The notes under the pieces are model-generated. The model was not told the DNA's origin and did no database searches. It was given only the letters and a program-made list of their open reading frames with translations. From Paenarthrobacter sp. A20 (lineage in GTDB: Bacteria > Actinomycetota > Actinomycetes > Actinomycetales > Micrococcaceae): DNA of 64,000 bases. The stretch covers positions 2,790,001-2,854,000 of the forward strand of contig NZ_JALJWH010000001.1 in assembly GCF_024168825.1 (NCBI RefSeq). The letters are read 5' to 3'. The position numbers were made by a program, and so were the translations under genes. Positions 1 to 7,989 of this stretch are shown piece after piece (positions within the stretch are counted from its first letter, which is position 1; every line of letters begins with the position of its first letter).

Positions 1-447
1 CTGTTCGGCACGCGCAAGGGCGTCCTGCCACGCCCCTTCCTGCGCCTGGGCCGTGACCTGCGTTGCATCGGCGAAGCCTTGCTCGATGCTGTTGATCCTG
101 ATGTCGTCTCCACCGGCCGCAACTGCGGCCGCTATAGCCGCTGGAGCATCCGCATGCGAACGAATTCCCACGTGCAGGGTGGTCGAGGCCACATAGGCCG
201 TCACCTTTTGGCCCTGCCCTTCCACCCAGACCAGATCGGCGCGCAGGTTCAGGCCGCTGGTCCTCAGGTCGACGTCGGTGACGCCTGCCAATCGCAGACT
301 GGCAGCGACAGCGCCGGCCGCCTTTCCGGCGTCGTCGTAGGCTTTCGCTGCTGTGTCCCGGCGCGTCTCCACGCCGAGCATCAACGTGACCAGGTCCGGA
401 ACAGCCTTGGCGCTCGCGGTCCCGGTAACAGTGATGGTTCGTTTCAT
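1..447 (-). CDS. SIMPL-domain (DUF541) protein, 3' end outside window
   Basis: The first 149 codons of a minus-strand gene are visible; it runs off the left edge. Translation from the ATG at 447 begins MKRTITVTGTASAKAVPDL and contains VTLMLGVETRRDTAAKAY, LRTSGLNL and VTAYVASTTLHVGI. This is the usual order of SIMPL/DUF541 proteins (ITVTG..., ...LGVET..., ...TSGL..., ...YxASNT...). No signal peptide is seen, so this copy is probably cytoplasmic, unlike many periplasmic relatives. SIMPL proteins are linked to oxidative-stress tolerance and IRAK/signalling-like folds, but a biochemical function is not established. The start codon overlaps the stop of the upstream HExxH gene (ATGA), so the two are probably translationally coupled. 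Confidence 0.8.
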   Translation of the reverse strand, partial: MKRTITVTGTASAKAVPDLVTLMLGVETRRDTAAKAYDDAGKAAGAVAASLRLAGVTDVDLRTSGLNLRADLVWVEGQGQKVTAYVASTTLHVGIRSHADAPAAIAAAVAAGGDDIRINSIEQGFADATQVTAQAQEGAWQDALARAEQ

Positions 448-893
448 GAGGCCTCGATTCCGTTGCCGGCAGGTCGGTCCCGCCGATGGTGGTCAATGTC
501 AATGTATCCGCCTGCCGCGAGCCCTGCCTGGCGCTCAAAGAAGTTGCCCGACGCCGGATTGCCGCTGCGGAGCATTGACCAGCCAGCGGCGACTCCATAG
601 AGGGCAAGGAACGGCAAGCCCAGGCAGTACGCGTATTGGGTGCTGTGGCGTTCCTCGTGCCCCAGCAGTACAGCGTTGCTGCCAGCTACCCCGTGGGGTG
701 CGCGGTAGATGACGACGTTCCCCAGCGTGAAAGCTCCTGCGTGGGGGAGTTTCCAGTCGTACCCGGCGGCGATCAGAAGTCCGCGGGGCCCTCGGGACAC
801 CGTAGTCCGGGCGGCGGTGGCGACACCGAGCCCCAGCAGCGTGGACAGGTTCAGGACGTTTGCGACCTGCCGTAGGCGTTGCGCGGGAGTCAT
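444..893 (-). CDS. Small membrane protein with HExxH zinc-peptidase-like motif
   Basis: The product has 149 residues. A hydrophobic stretch near the N-terminus (VLNLSTLLGLGVATAA) is followed by NVVIYRAPHGV, the motif LLGHEERHSTQ (HExxH), a hydrophobic segment (YCLGLPFLALYGVAAGW) and FERQAGLAAGG, whose Glu could be the third metal ligand. The pattern suggests a small membrane-linked gluzincin-like fold, but I do not recognise a named family and no activity can be claimed. Its last four bases overlap the start of the SIMPL gene, giving a two-gene operon. Another long frame on the same strand (535-900) is arginine-rich nonsense and was discarded. The ATG at 893 is the first in frame; no strong ribosome binding site is visible. 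Confidence 0.65.
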   Translation of the reverse strand: MTPAQRLRQVANVLNLSTLLGLGVATAARTTVSRGPRGLLIAAGYDWKLPHAGAFTLGNVVIYRAPHGVAGSNAVLLGHEERHSTQYAYCLGLPFLALYGVAAGWSMLRSGNPASGNFFERQAGLAAGGYIDIDHHRRDRPAGNGIEAS

Positions 894-996
894 GAAGCAA
901 TGCTAGACCCCTCGCCTATGGCACGGCGCGGGCGGCGAGGATACGCTGATCGGGCACCCGCCGGTGCAGGGGAATGAATATGGGGGAAGAGGATCA

Positions 997-1926
997 ATGA
1001 ACGCGAAACGCGCCTTGGGCGTCGTCGGTGTCCTGCTTGCGGTGATGGTTGCACTGACCGGTTGCGTCAAGCTCAACATGTCCGTGAAGGTCAACAATGA
1101 AAAGAGCGTGGACTACGAGGTTGTCTACGCCATCCAGAAATCCGTGCTGGGCGAGAAGTCCTTCGACGAGTTCATGGAGTCCAATGGCAGTGGCAGCCAG
1201 CAGATGGATATCCCCGACGGTGCCACGGTGGTGGACTACGAAGACGAAAAATACAAAGGCAAGCGGATCACCGCGGCCAACCTTGACCCGTCCAAGCTCG
1301 CTGAGTCTTCCAGTTCGGAGAACCCCTTCGAGCTGAAGAAGGAAGGGGACTTCTATGTCCTCTCCATGGGCGGAGTGACCGGCGCCGACAGCAGCGACCC
1401 CCAGGCTTCCAGCATGGCCAAGTCCATGTTTGACGAAGCCTCCGTCAAGTTCACGTTCCCGGGCAAGGTAGTGGAGGCAAAGGGCGCCACCGTCGATGGC
1501 AACACGGCAACGTTCGACATGCTCTCCATTAACGAGACGGTGGTCCAGGCCAAAGCTGAAGCCAACGCGGGCGTGCCGATGTGGATCATCTGGACGCTGG
1601 TGGCTTTGCTGGTCATCGCAGCAGCATTAGTGCTGCTGTTCGTGCTGTTGCGCAGGAAGTCCGCGAAACCGGCGCTCGCCGGCGCAGCACCGTATGGACA
1701 GCAGGGCAATGCACCCCAACCGGGGCAGGAAACTTACCAGCATCCAGTTCAACAGGATTCCTACCCCCAGCCGCCCTCCCAGGCACCCCGGCAAGATTGG
1801 GCCGGGCAGGGTTACACGCCGGGCGCGCCGCCAGCGCAAGGGCCGCAGCCGCCCCAGCAGCCGGTTCAGAACCACGACGACGGCCAGTCGCCGCCGCCGC
1901 CCACCGCACCGCCGTCGGGCGCCTAG
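997..1926 (+). CDS. LppM-like lipoprotein with C-terminal membrane anchor
   Basis: The product has 309 residues. An N-terminal lipoprotein signal (hydrophobic core then lipobox LTGC at about residues 17-20) leads into an extracytoplasmic domain of about 175 residues resembling the LppM domain of M. tuberculosis LppM (KLNMSVKVNNEKSVDYEVVYAI, a late SVKFTFPGKVVEAKG). A transmembrane helix follows (MWIIWTLVALLVIAAALVL, near residue 200), then RRK and a Pro/Gln-rich cytosolic tail of about 100 residues. Having both a lipid anchor and a transmembrane helix is typical of actinobacterial LppM homologues. I chose the ATG at 997 because gggggaagagg lies directly upstream; an in-frame GTG at 964 lacks this. 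Function unknown; mycobacterial LppM is linked to surface lipids and phagosome arrest. Confidence 0.75.
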   Translation: MNAKRALGVVGVLLAVMVALTGCVKLNMSVKVNNEKSVDYEVVYAIQKSVLGEKSFDEFMESNGSGSQQMDIPDGATVVDYEDEKYKGKRITAANLDPSKLAESSSSENPFELKKEGDFYVLSMGGVTGADSSDPQASSMAKSMFDEASVKFTFPGKVVEAKGATVDGNTATFDMLSINETVVQAKAEANAGVPMWIIWTLVALLVIAAALVLLFVLLRRKSAKPALAGAAPYGQQGNAPQPGQETYQHPVQQDSYPQPPSQAPRQDWAGQGYTPGAPPAQGPQPPQQPVQNHDDGQSPPPPTAPPSGA

Positions 1927-2009
1927 GGGATTGCCGCCGTCGAAAGTTTCACATAGCGGGACGTGTTCCGGTGGGTTAAATCCCGTCCGTGACGTTCAAC
2001 TAGACTGAA

Positions 2010-2052
2010 GGGTAGTGCCTGCCGTCCGCGGCGAGCACTGCCCTTTCGTTTT
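2010..2052 (+). terminator. Strong hairpin plus T-tract ahead of pheS (terminator or attenuator)
   Basis: GGGTAGTGC (2010-2018) pairs with GCACTGCCC (2035-2043, one G-U), with an inner GCCG/CGGC stem, followed by TTTCGTTTT. It lies about 84 bases after the lppM-like stop and 48 bases before pheS. It can end the lipoprotein transcript. A TAGACT -10-like element at 2001-2006 sits just before it, so it could also act on pheST transcription. No Phe-rich leader peptide was found. Confidence 0.7.
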
Positions 2053-2100
2053 GCAGGCCTGCCTTGCCGGCCGCTCCCTACTCGTAGCTAAGAACAGTAG

Positions 2101-3162
2101 ATGACTGACACTTTGCCAGGCGCTGCCATCCCGAATCCGCTGGATGAAGCCGCCATCAACGCCGCCGTCGAGGACGCCATTGCCGCAATTTCGGCTGCAT
2201 CCTCCCTCGAAGAACTCAAGGCTGTCCGCCTCGCCCACACCGGCGAGAAGTCGCCGCTGAGCCTGGCCAACCGTGAAATCGGTGGGCTCGCCAAGGAGCA
2301 CAAGGCTGCGGCCGGCAAGCTCATGGGATCCTCCCGTGGCCGCGTCAACCAGGCGCTCGCAGCCCGCACCGAGGTCCTCGAGGCCGAGAATGACGCCCGT
2401 ATCCTGGTGGAAGAAACCGTGGATGTGACGGCCGCGCCGCGTCGTCGCCGTGCAGGCGCCCGCCACCCGCTGTCGACTTTGCAGGACCGGGTTTCGGACA
2501 TCTTTGTTGGCATGGGCTGGGAAATTGCCGAAGGGCCCGAAGTTGAGTCCGAGTGGTTCAACTTCGATGCTTTGAACTTCAAGCCGGACCACCCGGCCCG
2601 CGAAATGCAGGACACGTTCTTCGTGGAGCCCCCCGAGGCGCACCTGCTCATGCGTACCCACACCTCGCCCGTGCAGGTCCGCTCCATGCTGGAACGTGAA
2701 GTTCCCATCTATGTGCTGTGCCCGGGCAAGGTGTTCCGCACCGATGAACTCGATGCCACGCACACGCCTGTCTTCCACCAGTTCGAGGGACTGGCGATCG
2801 ACAAGGACCTGAGCATGGCGGATCTCCGCGGCACGCTGGAGCACTTCGCCCGGCAGATGTTCGGCGACGAAGCCTCCATCCGCCTTCGCCCCAACTACTT
2901 CCCGTTCACGGAGCCTTCCGCCGAACTGGACATCTGGCACCCCGGTGCCAAGGGTGGTCCGCGCTGGATCGAGTGGGGCGGCTGCGGCATGGTCAACCCC
3001 AACGTCCTCCGGGCAGCCGGTATCGATCCGGACATCTATTCAGGTTTTGCCTTCGGTATGGGTATTGAGCGCACGCTCATGTTCCGCAACGAGGTCGGCG
3101 ATATGCGCGACATGATCGAAGGCGATGTACGTTTCAGCGAGCACTTCGGGATGGAGATCTAA
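2101..3162 (+). CDS. pheS: Phenylalanine--tRNA ligase alpha subunit
   Basis: The product has 353 residues, normal for bacterial PheS. It is the catalytic subunit of the alpha2-beta2 enzyme that charges tRNA-Phe. The N-terminal 100 residues form the coiled-coil tRNA-binding arm (SLEELKAVRLAHTGEKSPLS). The class II core shows RHPLSTLQDRVSDIF, the substrate-site segment HTSPVQVRSML, TPVFHQFEGL and motif 3 FGMGIERTLMFR near the C-terminus. pheT starts two bases after the stop, so the pair is co-transcribed. No good Shine-Dalgarno sequence precedes the ATG, which is the first start after the upstream hairpin. Confidence 0.97.
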   Translation: MTDTLPGAAIPNPLDEAAINAAVEDAIAAISAASSLEELKAVRLAHTGEKSPLSLANREIGGLAKEHKAAAGKLMGSSRGRVNQALAARTEVLEAENDARILVEETVDVTAAPRRRRAGARHPLSTLQDRVSDIFVGMGWEIAEGPEVESEWFNFDALNFKPDHPAREMQDTFFVEPPEAHLLMRTHTSPVQVRSMLEREVPIYVLCPGKVFRTDELDATHTPVFHQFEGLAIDKDLSMADLRGTLEHFARQMFGDEASIRLRPNYFPFTEPSAELDIWHPGAKGGPRWIEWGGCGMVNPNVLRAAGIDPDIYSGFAFGMGIERTLMFRNEVGDMRDMIEGDVRFSEHFGMEI

Positions 3163-3164
3163 CA

Positions 3165-5708
3165 GTGCGTATCCCACTTTCCTGGCTGCGTGAATTCGCG
3201 CAGGTACCGGCCGATGCAACGGCCGAAGACGTCATGGCTGACCTGGTCAAGGTTGGCTTTGAAGAAGAAGATGTCCACCGTCCCACGGACGAATTGACGG
3301 GTCCTGTTGTGGTGGGCCAGGTTCTGAGCCTGGTCAAGGAACCGCAGACCAACGGCAAGACCATCAACTGGTGCCAGGTCCGCGTGGTCCCTGAAGGCCA
3401 GGAGCAGATGCTCACAGGCGAGGGCATTGATCCTTCAGGCGTGCAGGGCATCATCTGCGGTGCCCACAATTTTGTTGAGGGCGACAAAGTGGTTGTCACC
3501 CTGCCGGGAGCTGTCCTGCCCGGTAACTTCCAGATCTCGGCGCGCAAGACCTACGGTCACCTTTCCGCGGGCATGATCGCTTCGGTCCGTGAACTGGGCA
3601 TCGGCGATGACCACGATGGCATCCTTGTCCTGTCCCGCATCGGCCTGGACCCGGAGATCGGCACTGACGCGATGGAGCTCCTGGGTCTCTATGACCAGGC
3701 AGCCGAAATCAACGTCACGCCGGACCGCGGGTACGCGTTCTCCATCCGCGGTGTAGCCCGCGAGTACGCCCACGCCACCGGAACCTCGTTCGTGGATCCG
3801 GCGTCGAAGGTCAACGCGCCGGACTCCCTTCACGGCGGCTACGGCGTCAAGCTCAACGACGACGCCCCCATCTACGGCAAGCCCGGCTGCGACCGTTTCG
3901 TGGCCCGCACGGTCCGGGGCGTGGATGCTTCACGTCCCACGCCGCCGTGGATGTCAGCCCGCCTTCGCCTGGCCGGCGTTCGCTCCATCTCGCTGCCCGT
4001 GGACATCTCCAACTACGTGATGCTTGAGCTCGGCCAGCCGAACCACTGCTACGACCTCGACAAGCTCGCGGGCGACATCGTGGTGCGCCGTGCAGTGGCG
4101 GGGGAGAAGATCACCACCCTTGATGACAAAGAGCGCACGCTCGACGTCGAGGACCTGCTGATCACCGATGACTCCGGCGCTATCGGCATCGCCGGGGTGA
4201 TGGGCGGTGCGCACACTGAGGTGTCCGACGCCACCACGAACATCCTGGTGGAAGCCGCGCACTTCGATGAAGTGTCGATTGCCCGCTCGCGGCGTCGTCA
4301 CAAGCTGCCATCCGAGGCTTCCAAGCGCTTCGAGCGCGGGGTGGACTGGCACGTAGCCAACATTGCTGCCCAGCGCGTCGTGGATCTCTTGGTGGAGCTC
4401 GCCGGTGGCACTGCAGATGAGGCCGGGACCGATGTCGGAACCGCTCCTGACGCCGTCACCATTGATCTGCCGGCAGAGTTCGCCGCAGCCCGTATCGGCA
4501 TCGATTTCACCGAAGAGCAGATCACCACGTCCCTTGGGGACCTTGGCGCTGTGGTTGAAAAAACCGCCGCCGGTTACAGGGTCACGGCTCCCAGCTGGCG
4601 CAATGACCTCGAAACCAAGGAAGACCTGTCCGAGGAAATCGCGCGCCTCGTCGGTTACGACAACATCCCCTCGACCCTTCCGGTGGCCCCTCCGGGCCGT
4701 GGCTTGAGCCGAAACCAGCAGCAGAAGCGCCGCGTCGTCCAAGCTCTGGCGGATGCGGGGCTCACCGAGGTGCTGTCCTACCCGTTCGTCTCCAAGGCAG
4801 CCAACGACACCTTCGGTGTGGCCGCTGAAGGTGCGGCCCGGCCGGCGTTGAAGCTGGCCAACCCCATCAGCGAGGAACAAGGATTCCTCCGCACGTCCAT
4901 CCTGCCGGGCCTGATCGAGGTCGCCCGCCGCAACCACTCGCGCGGTTTCCGTGACCTGGCACTATATGAGGCCGGCTCGGTCTTCCTTCCGGGCGAGACG
5001 CTGGGCACGGATTCCATTCCGCCGCTTGGCGTGAAGCCCTCGGATGAGGTTCTTGACGCACTGTACGACGGCGTCCCGCACCAGCCGCTGCACATCGCCG
5101 CTGTTCTGACCGGACATGATTCACCGGCCGCAGCGACGCACACGCCGCGGGCCTGGGACTGGGCAGACGCTTTGGATGTTGCCCGTCTGATGGCCGACGT
5201 CCTGGGTGTTGAGCTGGTTGTCAGCCAGGGCAGCCACCAAGCGTTCCACCCTGGTCGTGCAGCGCAACTCGCGCTGCGCAACGGCGATGTCGTCGGCTAC
5301 GCCGGAGAGCTTCACCCCAAGCTCCTGGCTGCGCACGACATGCCGGCACGCTCCGTGGCACTTGAGGTCAACGTGGAGGCACTGTTCGAAGCTGCCGCTG
5401 ACGTGATCGTGGCCAAGCACATCTCCGGATTCCCCGTAGCGACGCAGGACGTTGCCTTGGTTGTCCCGCAGGACGTGCCGGCAGACCAGGTCCTCTCGGC
5501 ACTGCGTGAAGGTGCCGGCGAACTCCTCGAAGACGTCGCGTTGTTCGATGTCTACGCGGGTCCCGGCATCGACGAAGGCAAGAAGTCATTGGCGTTCGGC
5601 CTCCGCTTCCGTGCTGACGACCGCACGCTGACGGCGGATGAGGCTTCTGAAGCCCGTGCCGCAGCTGTTGCTGTTGCGGCCGAGCGCTTCGGAGCAGTCC
5701 AGCGCTAA
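3165..5708 (+). CDS. pheT: Phenylalanine--tRNA ligase beta subunit
   Basis: The product has 847 residues and begins at a GTG two bases after the pheS stop. Domain order by eye: N-terminal domain (MRIPLSWLREF), OB-fold tRNA-binding domain (about 45-160, with IICGAHNFVEGDKVVV), the B3/B4 editing domain (about 215-400, LPVDISNYVMLELGQPNHCYD), the B5 domain (about 420-490), the catalytic-like core (HSRGFRDLALYEAGSVF) and the C-terminal FDX-ACB anticodon-binding domain (about 755-845, FPVATQDVALVVP). The length matches full editing-competent bacterial PheT. A terminator follows 17 bases after the stop. Confidence 0.97.
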   Translation: MRIPLSWLREFAQVPADATAEDVMADLVKVGFEEEDVHRPTDELTGPVVVGQVLSLVKEPQTNGKTINWCQVRVVPEGQEQMLTGEGIDPSGVQGIICGAHNFVEGDKVVVTLPGAVLPGNFQISARKTYGHLSAGMIASVRELGIGDDHDGILVLSRIGLDPEIGTDAMELLGLYDQAAEINVTPDRGYAFSIRGVAREYAHATGTSFVDPASKVNAPDSLHGGYGVKLNDDAPIYGKPGCDRFVARTVRGVDASRPTPPWMSARLRLAGVRSISLPVDISNYVMLELGQPNHCYDLDKLAGDIVVRRAVAGEKITTLDDKERTLDVEDLLITDDSGAIGIAGVMGGAHTEVSDATTNILVEAAHFDEVSIARSRRRHKLPSEASKRFERGVDWHVANIAAQRVVDLLVELAGGTADEAGTDVGTAPDAVTIDLPAEFAAARIGIDFTEEQITTSLGDLGAVVEKTAAGYRVTAPSWRNDLETKEDLSEEIARLVGYDNIPSTLPVAPPGRGLSRNQQQKRRVVQALADAGLTEVLSYPFVSKAANDTFGVAAEGAARPALKLANPISEEQGFLRTSILPGLIEVARRNHSRGFRDLALYEAGSVFLPGETLGTDSIPPLGVKPSDEVLDALYDGVPHQPLHIAAVLTGHDSPAAATHTPRAWDWADALDVARLMADVLGVELVVSQGSHQAFHPGRAAQLALRNGDVVGYAGELHPKLLAAHDMPARSVALEVNVEALFEAAADVIVAKHISGFPVATQDVALVVPQDVPADQVLSALREGAGELLEDVALFDVYAGPGIDEGKKSLAFGLRFRADDRTLTADEASEARAAAVAVAAERFGAVQR

Positions 5709-5724
5709 GCGCCCTGTTCGAGTA

Positions 5725-5763
5725 AATCCCCGGGACCTGATGGTTCCGGGGATTTTCTTTTTA
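5725..5763 (+). terminator. Rho-independent terminator of pheST
   Basis: AATCCCCGGGACC (5725-5737) pairs with GGTTCCGGGGATT (5742-5754, one G-U) around a TGAT loop and is followed by TTCTTTTTA. Confidence 0.9.
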
Positions 5764-5785
5764 TTGAGATTGAGCTCCCAGCATC

Positions 5786-5832
5786 TTGACAGACTATTCA
5801 CATCAGTATGACAGTTTTGTCATGCACATGTG
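5786..5832 (+). promoter_or_regulatory. Putative promoter with overlapping palindromes upstream of the secreted protease
   Basis: A consensus -35 (TTGACA, 5786-5791) is followed at 15 bases by TATGAC (5807-5812). The inverted repeat ATGACA-GTTT-TGTCAT (5808-5823) overlaps the -10 region and a second palindrome CACATGTG lies at 5825-5832. This arrangement suggests repressor control of the protease gene. The regulator is not identifiable from the sequence. Confidence 0.5.
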
Positions 5833-5891
5833 AAGCATGTGTATCACATCCCTCGCACGGTTCATTGAGAGCCGTCCCTTGAAAGGTACCC

Positions 5892-6758
5892 ATGAAGAAG
5901 CAGAACGTTGCTTTGCTTGTCGGGGCTGCAGTTATGGCTTTGACGTCCTCGCTTGGTGGAGCCGCAACAGCGTCAGAGCCGACGCCGCAAGTAGCCTCCG
6001 CCGAGGTCCAACCTGTATCGCACACAGTGGACCCGTCGCAGACGTCCGGTTCCGCCGCGTCAGCATTGGCAGACAGATACACGATTGCCGCACCGTCCAA
6101 GAACGGCGGCGCCTCCACGGACTCAGTCATCGGTGCGGATGGTCGCGTCCGCATCACTAACACCACCGCTGCACCCAACCGCTCCATCGTGCAGATTGAG
6201 TTCAACGGCGGCTACATCTGCTCCGGTGCCCTGATTTCCGATGACACCGTGCTGACTGCCGGGCACTGCGTGCATGAGGGTGGCACGGGATCGACAGCTG
6301 ACTACTCCTGGGGCGTCAAAGTGGCGCCGGGGCGCAATGGATCAACCGATCCCTACGGTACGTGCGGCGCCACACAACTCCTGACGGACCAGCGCTGGAT
6401 CGACTCGGCGAACACCAACGCCGACTGGGGCGTCATCAAACTCGACTGCACCATCGGCAACACCACGGGCTGGCTTAACTACACCGGTACCACCGCCAGC
6501 CTGAATGGCACCAGCACAACGGTGCGCGGCTACCCGGGGGACAAAGCGTTCGGCACCATGTGGTCCATGACCGGCCCCATTGAGAGCACCACCACCGAGA
6601 AGGTCTACTACAAGATGGATACCTATGGTGGCCAGAGTGGTGCCCCCGTCTACAACAGCTCCAACACCATCATGGCCATCCACACCAACGGCGGCAGCTC
6701 CAACTCGGGTACCCGCATCACACCCACGCTGGCGAACTACCTGACGTCGGTGAAGTAG
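5892..6758 (+). CDS. Secreted trypsin-like serine protease, glutamyl endopeptidase (S1B/V8-like) type
   Basis: The product has 288 residues. It has a typical Sec signal peptide (MKKQNVALLVGAAVMALTSS..., cleavage likely near the ATAS region) and a pro-region of about 60 residues. The mature domain carries a chymotrypsin-fold triad: His125 in TAGHCV, Asp178 in ADWGVIKLD and Ser249 in GGQSGAPV. Cys pairs flank the active site (GGYICSGALIS...GHC; GTCGATQ...LDC). The YGGQSGAPVY stretch and late HTNG resemble Glu-specific endopeptidases of the V8 family. It is probably exported, self-processed and used for extracellular protein breakdown. It stands alone between two terminators, with the SD-like gaaagg before the ATG. 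Confidence 0.88.
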   Translation: MKKQNVALLVGAAVMALTSSLGGAATASEPTPQVASAEVQPVSHTVDPSQTSGSAASALADRYTIAAPSKNGGASTDSVIGADGRVRITNTTAAPNRSIVQIEFNGGYICSGALISDDTVLTAGHCVHEGGTGSTADYSWGVKVAPGRNGSTDPYGTCGATQLLTDQRWIDSANTNADWGVIKLDCTIGNTTGWLNYTGTTASLNGTSTTVRGYPGDKAFGTMWSMTGPIESTTTEKVYYKMDTYGGQSGAPVYNSSNTIMAIHTNGGSSNSGTRITPTLANYLTSVK

Positions 6759-6780
6759 CCCAGTTGAGTTAACCCACCAA

Positions 6781-6823
6781 CAAGTGTTCCCCACAGCGTC
6801 TTCAGGGCTGCGGGGAACACTTG
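6781..6823 (+). terminator. Hairpin terminator after the protease gene
   Basis: A perfect 12-bp stem, CAAGTGTTCCCC (6781-6792) with GGGGAACACTTG (6812-6823), lies 22 bases after the protease stop. The T-tract is poor on the plus strand. Confidence 0.7.
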
Positions 6824-6830
6824 TCAAAGT

Positions 6831-7127
6831 TTGCCAAGGCTGCAGCTTGCTGGGGCGAAAGTTACAGAGGTGGATGAATGCCTGGAGTACATCGCCGACG
6901 AGAAAGCGTCCGAGGAGGATTGGAAGTTACTGGGGGAGCCGTTCCTGAGGGCCCTGCATAAAGCCCAGACAGGGAATCCATAAAGGTTGGCCCGCAACAG
7001 AGAACGACGGAGTGAAGCATACAAGGCCGGCGGCGCTGGCACTGCATTCGTCAGCGTAGCCACGGACAGGATTGACTGCTCGTTGGGGCTACGGCAATGG
7101 AGATACCCCCAGCCTTTGTGTGTCTGA
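6831..7127 (+). pseudogene. Interrupted ORF (one in-frame TAA), possible gene remnant
   Basis: One reading frame stays open from about 6768 to 7127 except for a single TAA at 6981-6983. The first part reads VDECLEYIADEKASEEDW... ending ALHKAQTGNP; after the stop the same frame continues RLARNRERRSEAYKAGG...AFVSVATDRIDCSLG and ends at TGA 7125-7127. Composition looks protein-like in both halves and a terminator-like hairpin overlaps the end. It could be a decayed gene fragment or two tiny ORFs (from TTG 6831 or GTG 6870, and TTG 6987). I recognise no family. The competing minus-strand frame 6824-7207 looks random. Confidence 0.3.
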
Positions 7128-7140
7128 GGGTATCTCTTTA
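7100..7140. terminator. Terminator-like hairpin between interrupted ORF and lipoprotein gene
   Basis: GAGATACCC (7100-7108) and GGGTATCTC (7128-7136) form a perfect 9-bp stem, with TTTA following on the plus strand. It lies 34 bases past the stop of the minus-strand lipoprotein gene, so it could serve convergent transcripts. Confidence 0.5.
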
Positions 7141-7170
7141 TGGAAGAACGGCCTTCGACAGCCTCCTCAC

Positions 7171-7902
7171 CTACGGAAGTTTCACGAAACTGTCGAGGCG
7201 CTCCCATTCATGGGTTTCGTTGTTCAGTACGGTGGTTTGGGCGCCGTTGCCTCTAACCTCCCTGAGCCCGTACTGGTAACCCTGCACTGAATATTCTGAC
7301 AATTGGCCATCCTGGCCCGTTTGTGGCATGAGTAGGGCGACATACTCTTTACCGGCCTCGACGTCGACGTCGTCGGTGATCTTTGCCCTGATGAACTTTG
7401 CATCGGTAGGCTTCGTGCCGCCGTTTAGTTTCAGGATCTTTTCCTGCTGGGCCTTGTTGAGACTGTTCCAGTATTCGTCGTAAGTTACAGTTCCGCCAAC
7501 CCGCGAATAGTTCACCTGCGCGCCCGGGACAATGTCGCCCTTGTAGGCCTCTCGGACAGTCATTTTCCCCACGGTCTGAGGAAACACATACTGATTGGTG
7601 ATGGGGCTGAATGTACGTCCACCGCTGATTGACTCGACGTGAATTCGCGCGACGATAGGATACTTGTTGAACCCGTAGAGGGGGTCCGTTGGTTCCCAAA
7701 TAAAATCAACATCGGTCCCGGCAAGTCGAATCTGGTCGGCTGGAATATTGGCATAGGCGTCGTTGGAGCTTTGTGGAACCGACTGCTGACCGAGCTGACC
7801 GGACTCCGTGTTTGTGGAGTTGGGCATGCCCGCTGCGCATGCCGGCAGGTTACCTAGCAGCAGCACTGCCAGGATCATGATGGGTGCTTTTAGTTTGTTC
7901 AT
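7171..7902 (-). CDS. Putative secreted lipoprotein of unknown function
   Basis: The product has 243 residues. The N-terminus MNKLKAPIMILAVLLLGNLPAC has a hydrophobic core and a lipobox LPAC, so the mature protein should be lipid-anchored at Cys22. The remainder is polar and globular: a Ser/Gln/Asn-rich linker, then WEPTDPLYGFNKYPIVARIHVESI, TVGKMTVREAYKGDIVPGAQV and DVEAGKEYVALLMPQ. The last two segments resemble proteins that test a value against a time or dose limit, but I do not recognise a named family. AGGGGGAA lies nine bases before the ATG. The gene follows the metalloprotease gene on the same strand after 87 bases and may be co-transcribed with it. Codon choice is less GC-biased than in the backbone genes, hinting at acquisition. 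Confidence 0.7.
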   Translation of the reverse strand: MNKLKAPIMILAVLLLGNLPACAAGMPNSTNTESGQLGQQSVPQSSNDAYANIPADQIRLAGTDVDFIWEPTDPLYGFNKYPIVARIHVESISGGRTFSPITNQYVFPQTVGKMTVREAYKGDIVPGAQVNYSRVGGTVTYDEYWNSLNKAQQEKILKLNGGTKPTDAKFIRAKITDDVDVEAGKEYVALLMPQTGQDGQLSEYSVQGYQYGLREVRGNGAQTTVLNNETHEWERLDSFVKLP

Positions 7903-7989
7903 GGTGTAGGTGTTCCCCCTTGCATTCTGTAGCTGGAGAGGCGTGAGCTGCTGGCCCGCCAGGGGCGAAGCATTGGTCCTGGAGTGGAA

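Noticed and set aside
1927..2009. Phe-rich leader peptide for pheS attenuation
   Set aside because: Short start-stop frames here contain at most one Phe codon, so classical leader-peptide attenuation is not supported. No T-box sequence was seen either.
6824..7207. 127-codon minus-strand ORF
   Set aside because: Random-looking composition; overlaps the end of the lipoprotein gene and the more protein-like plus-strand frame.
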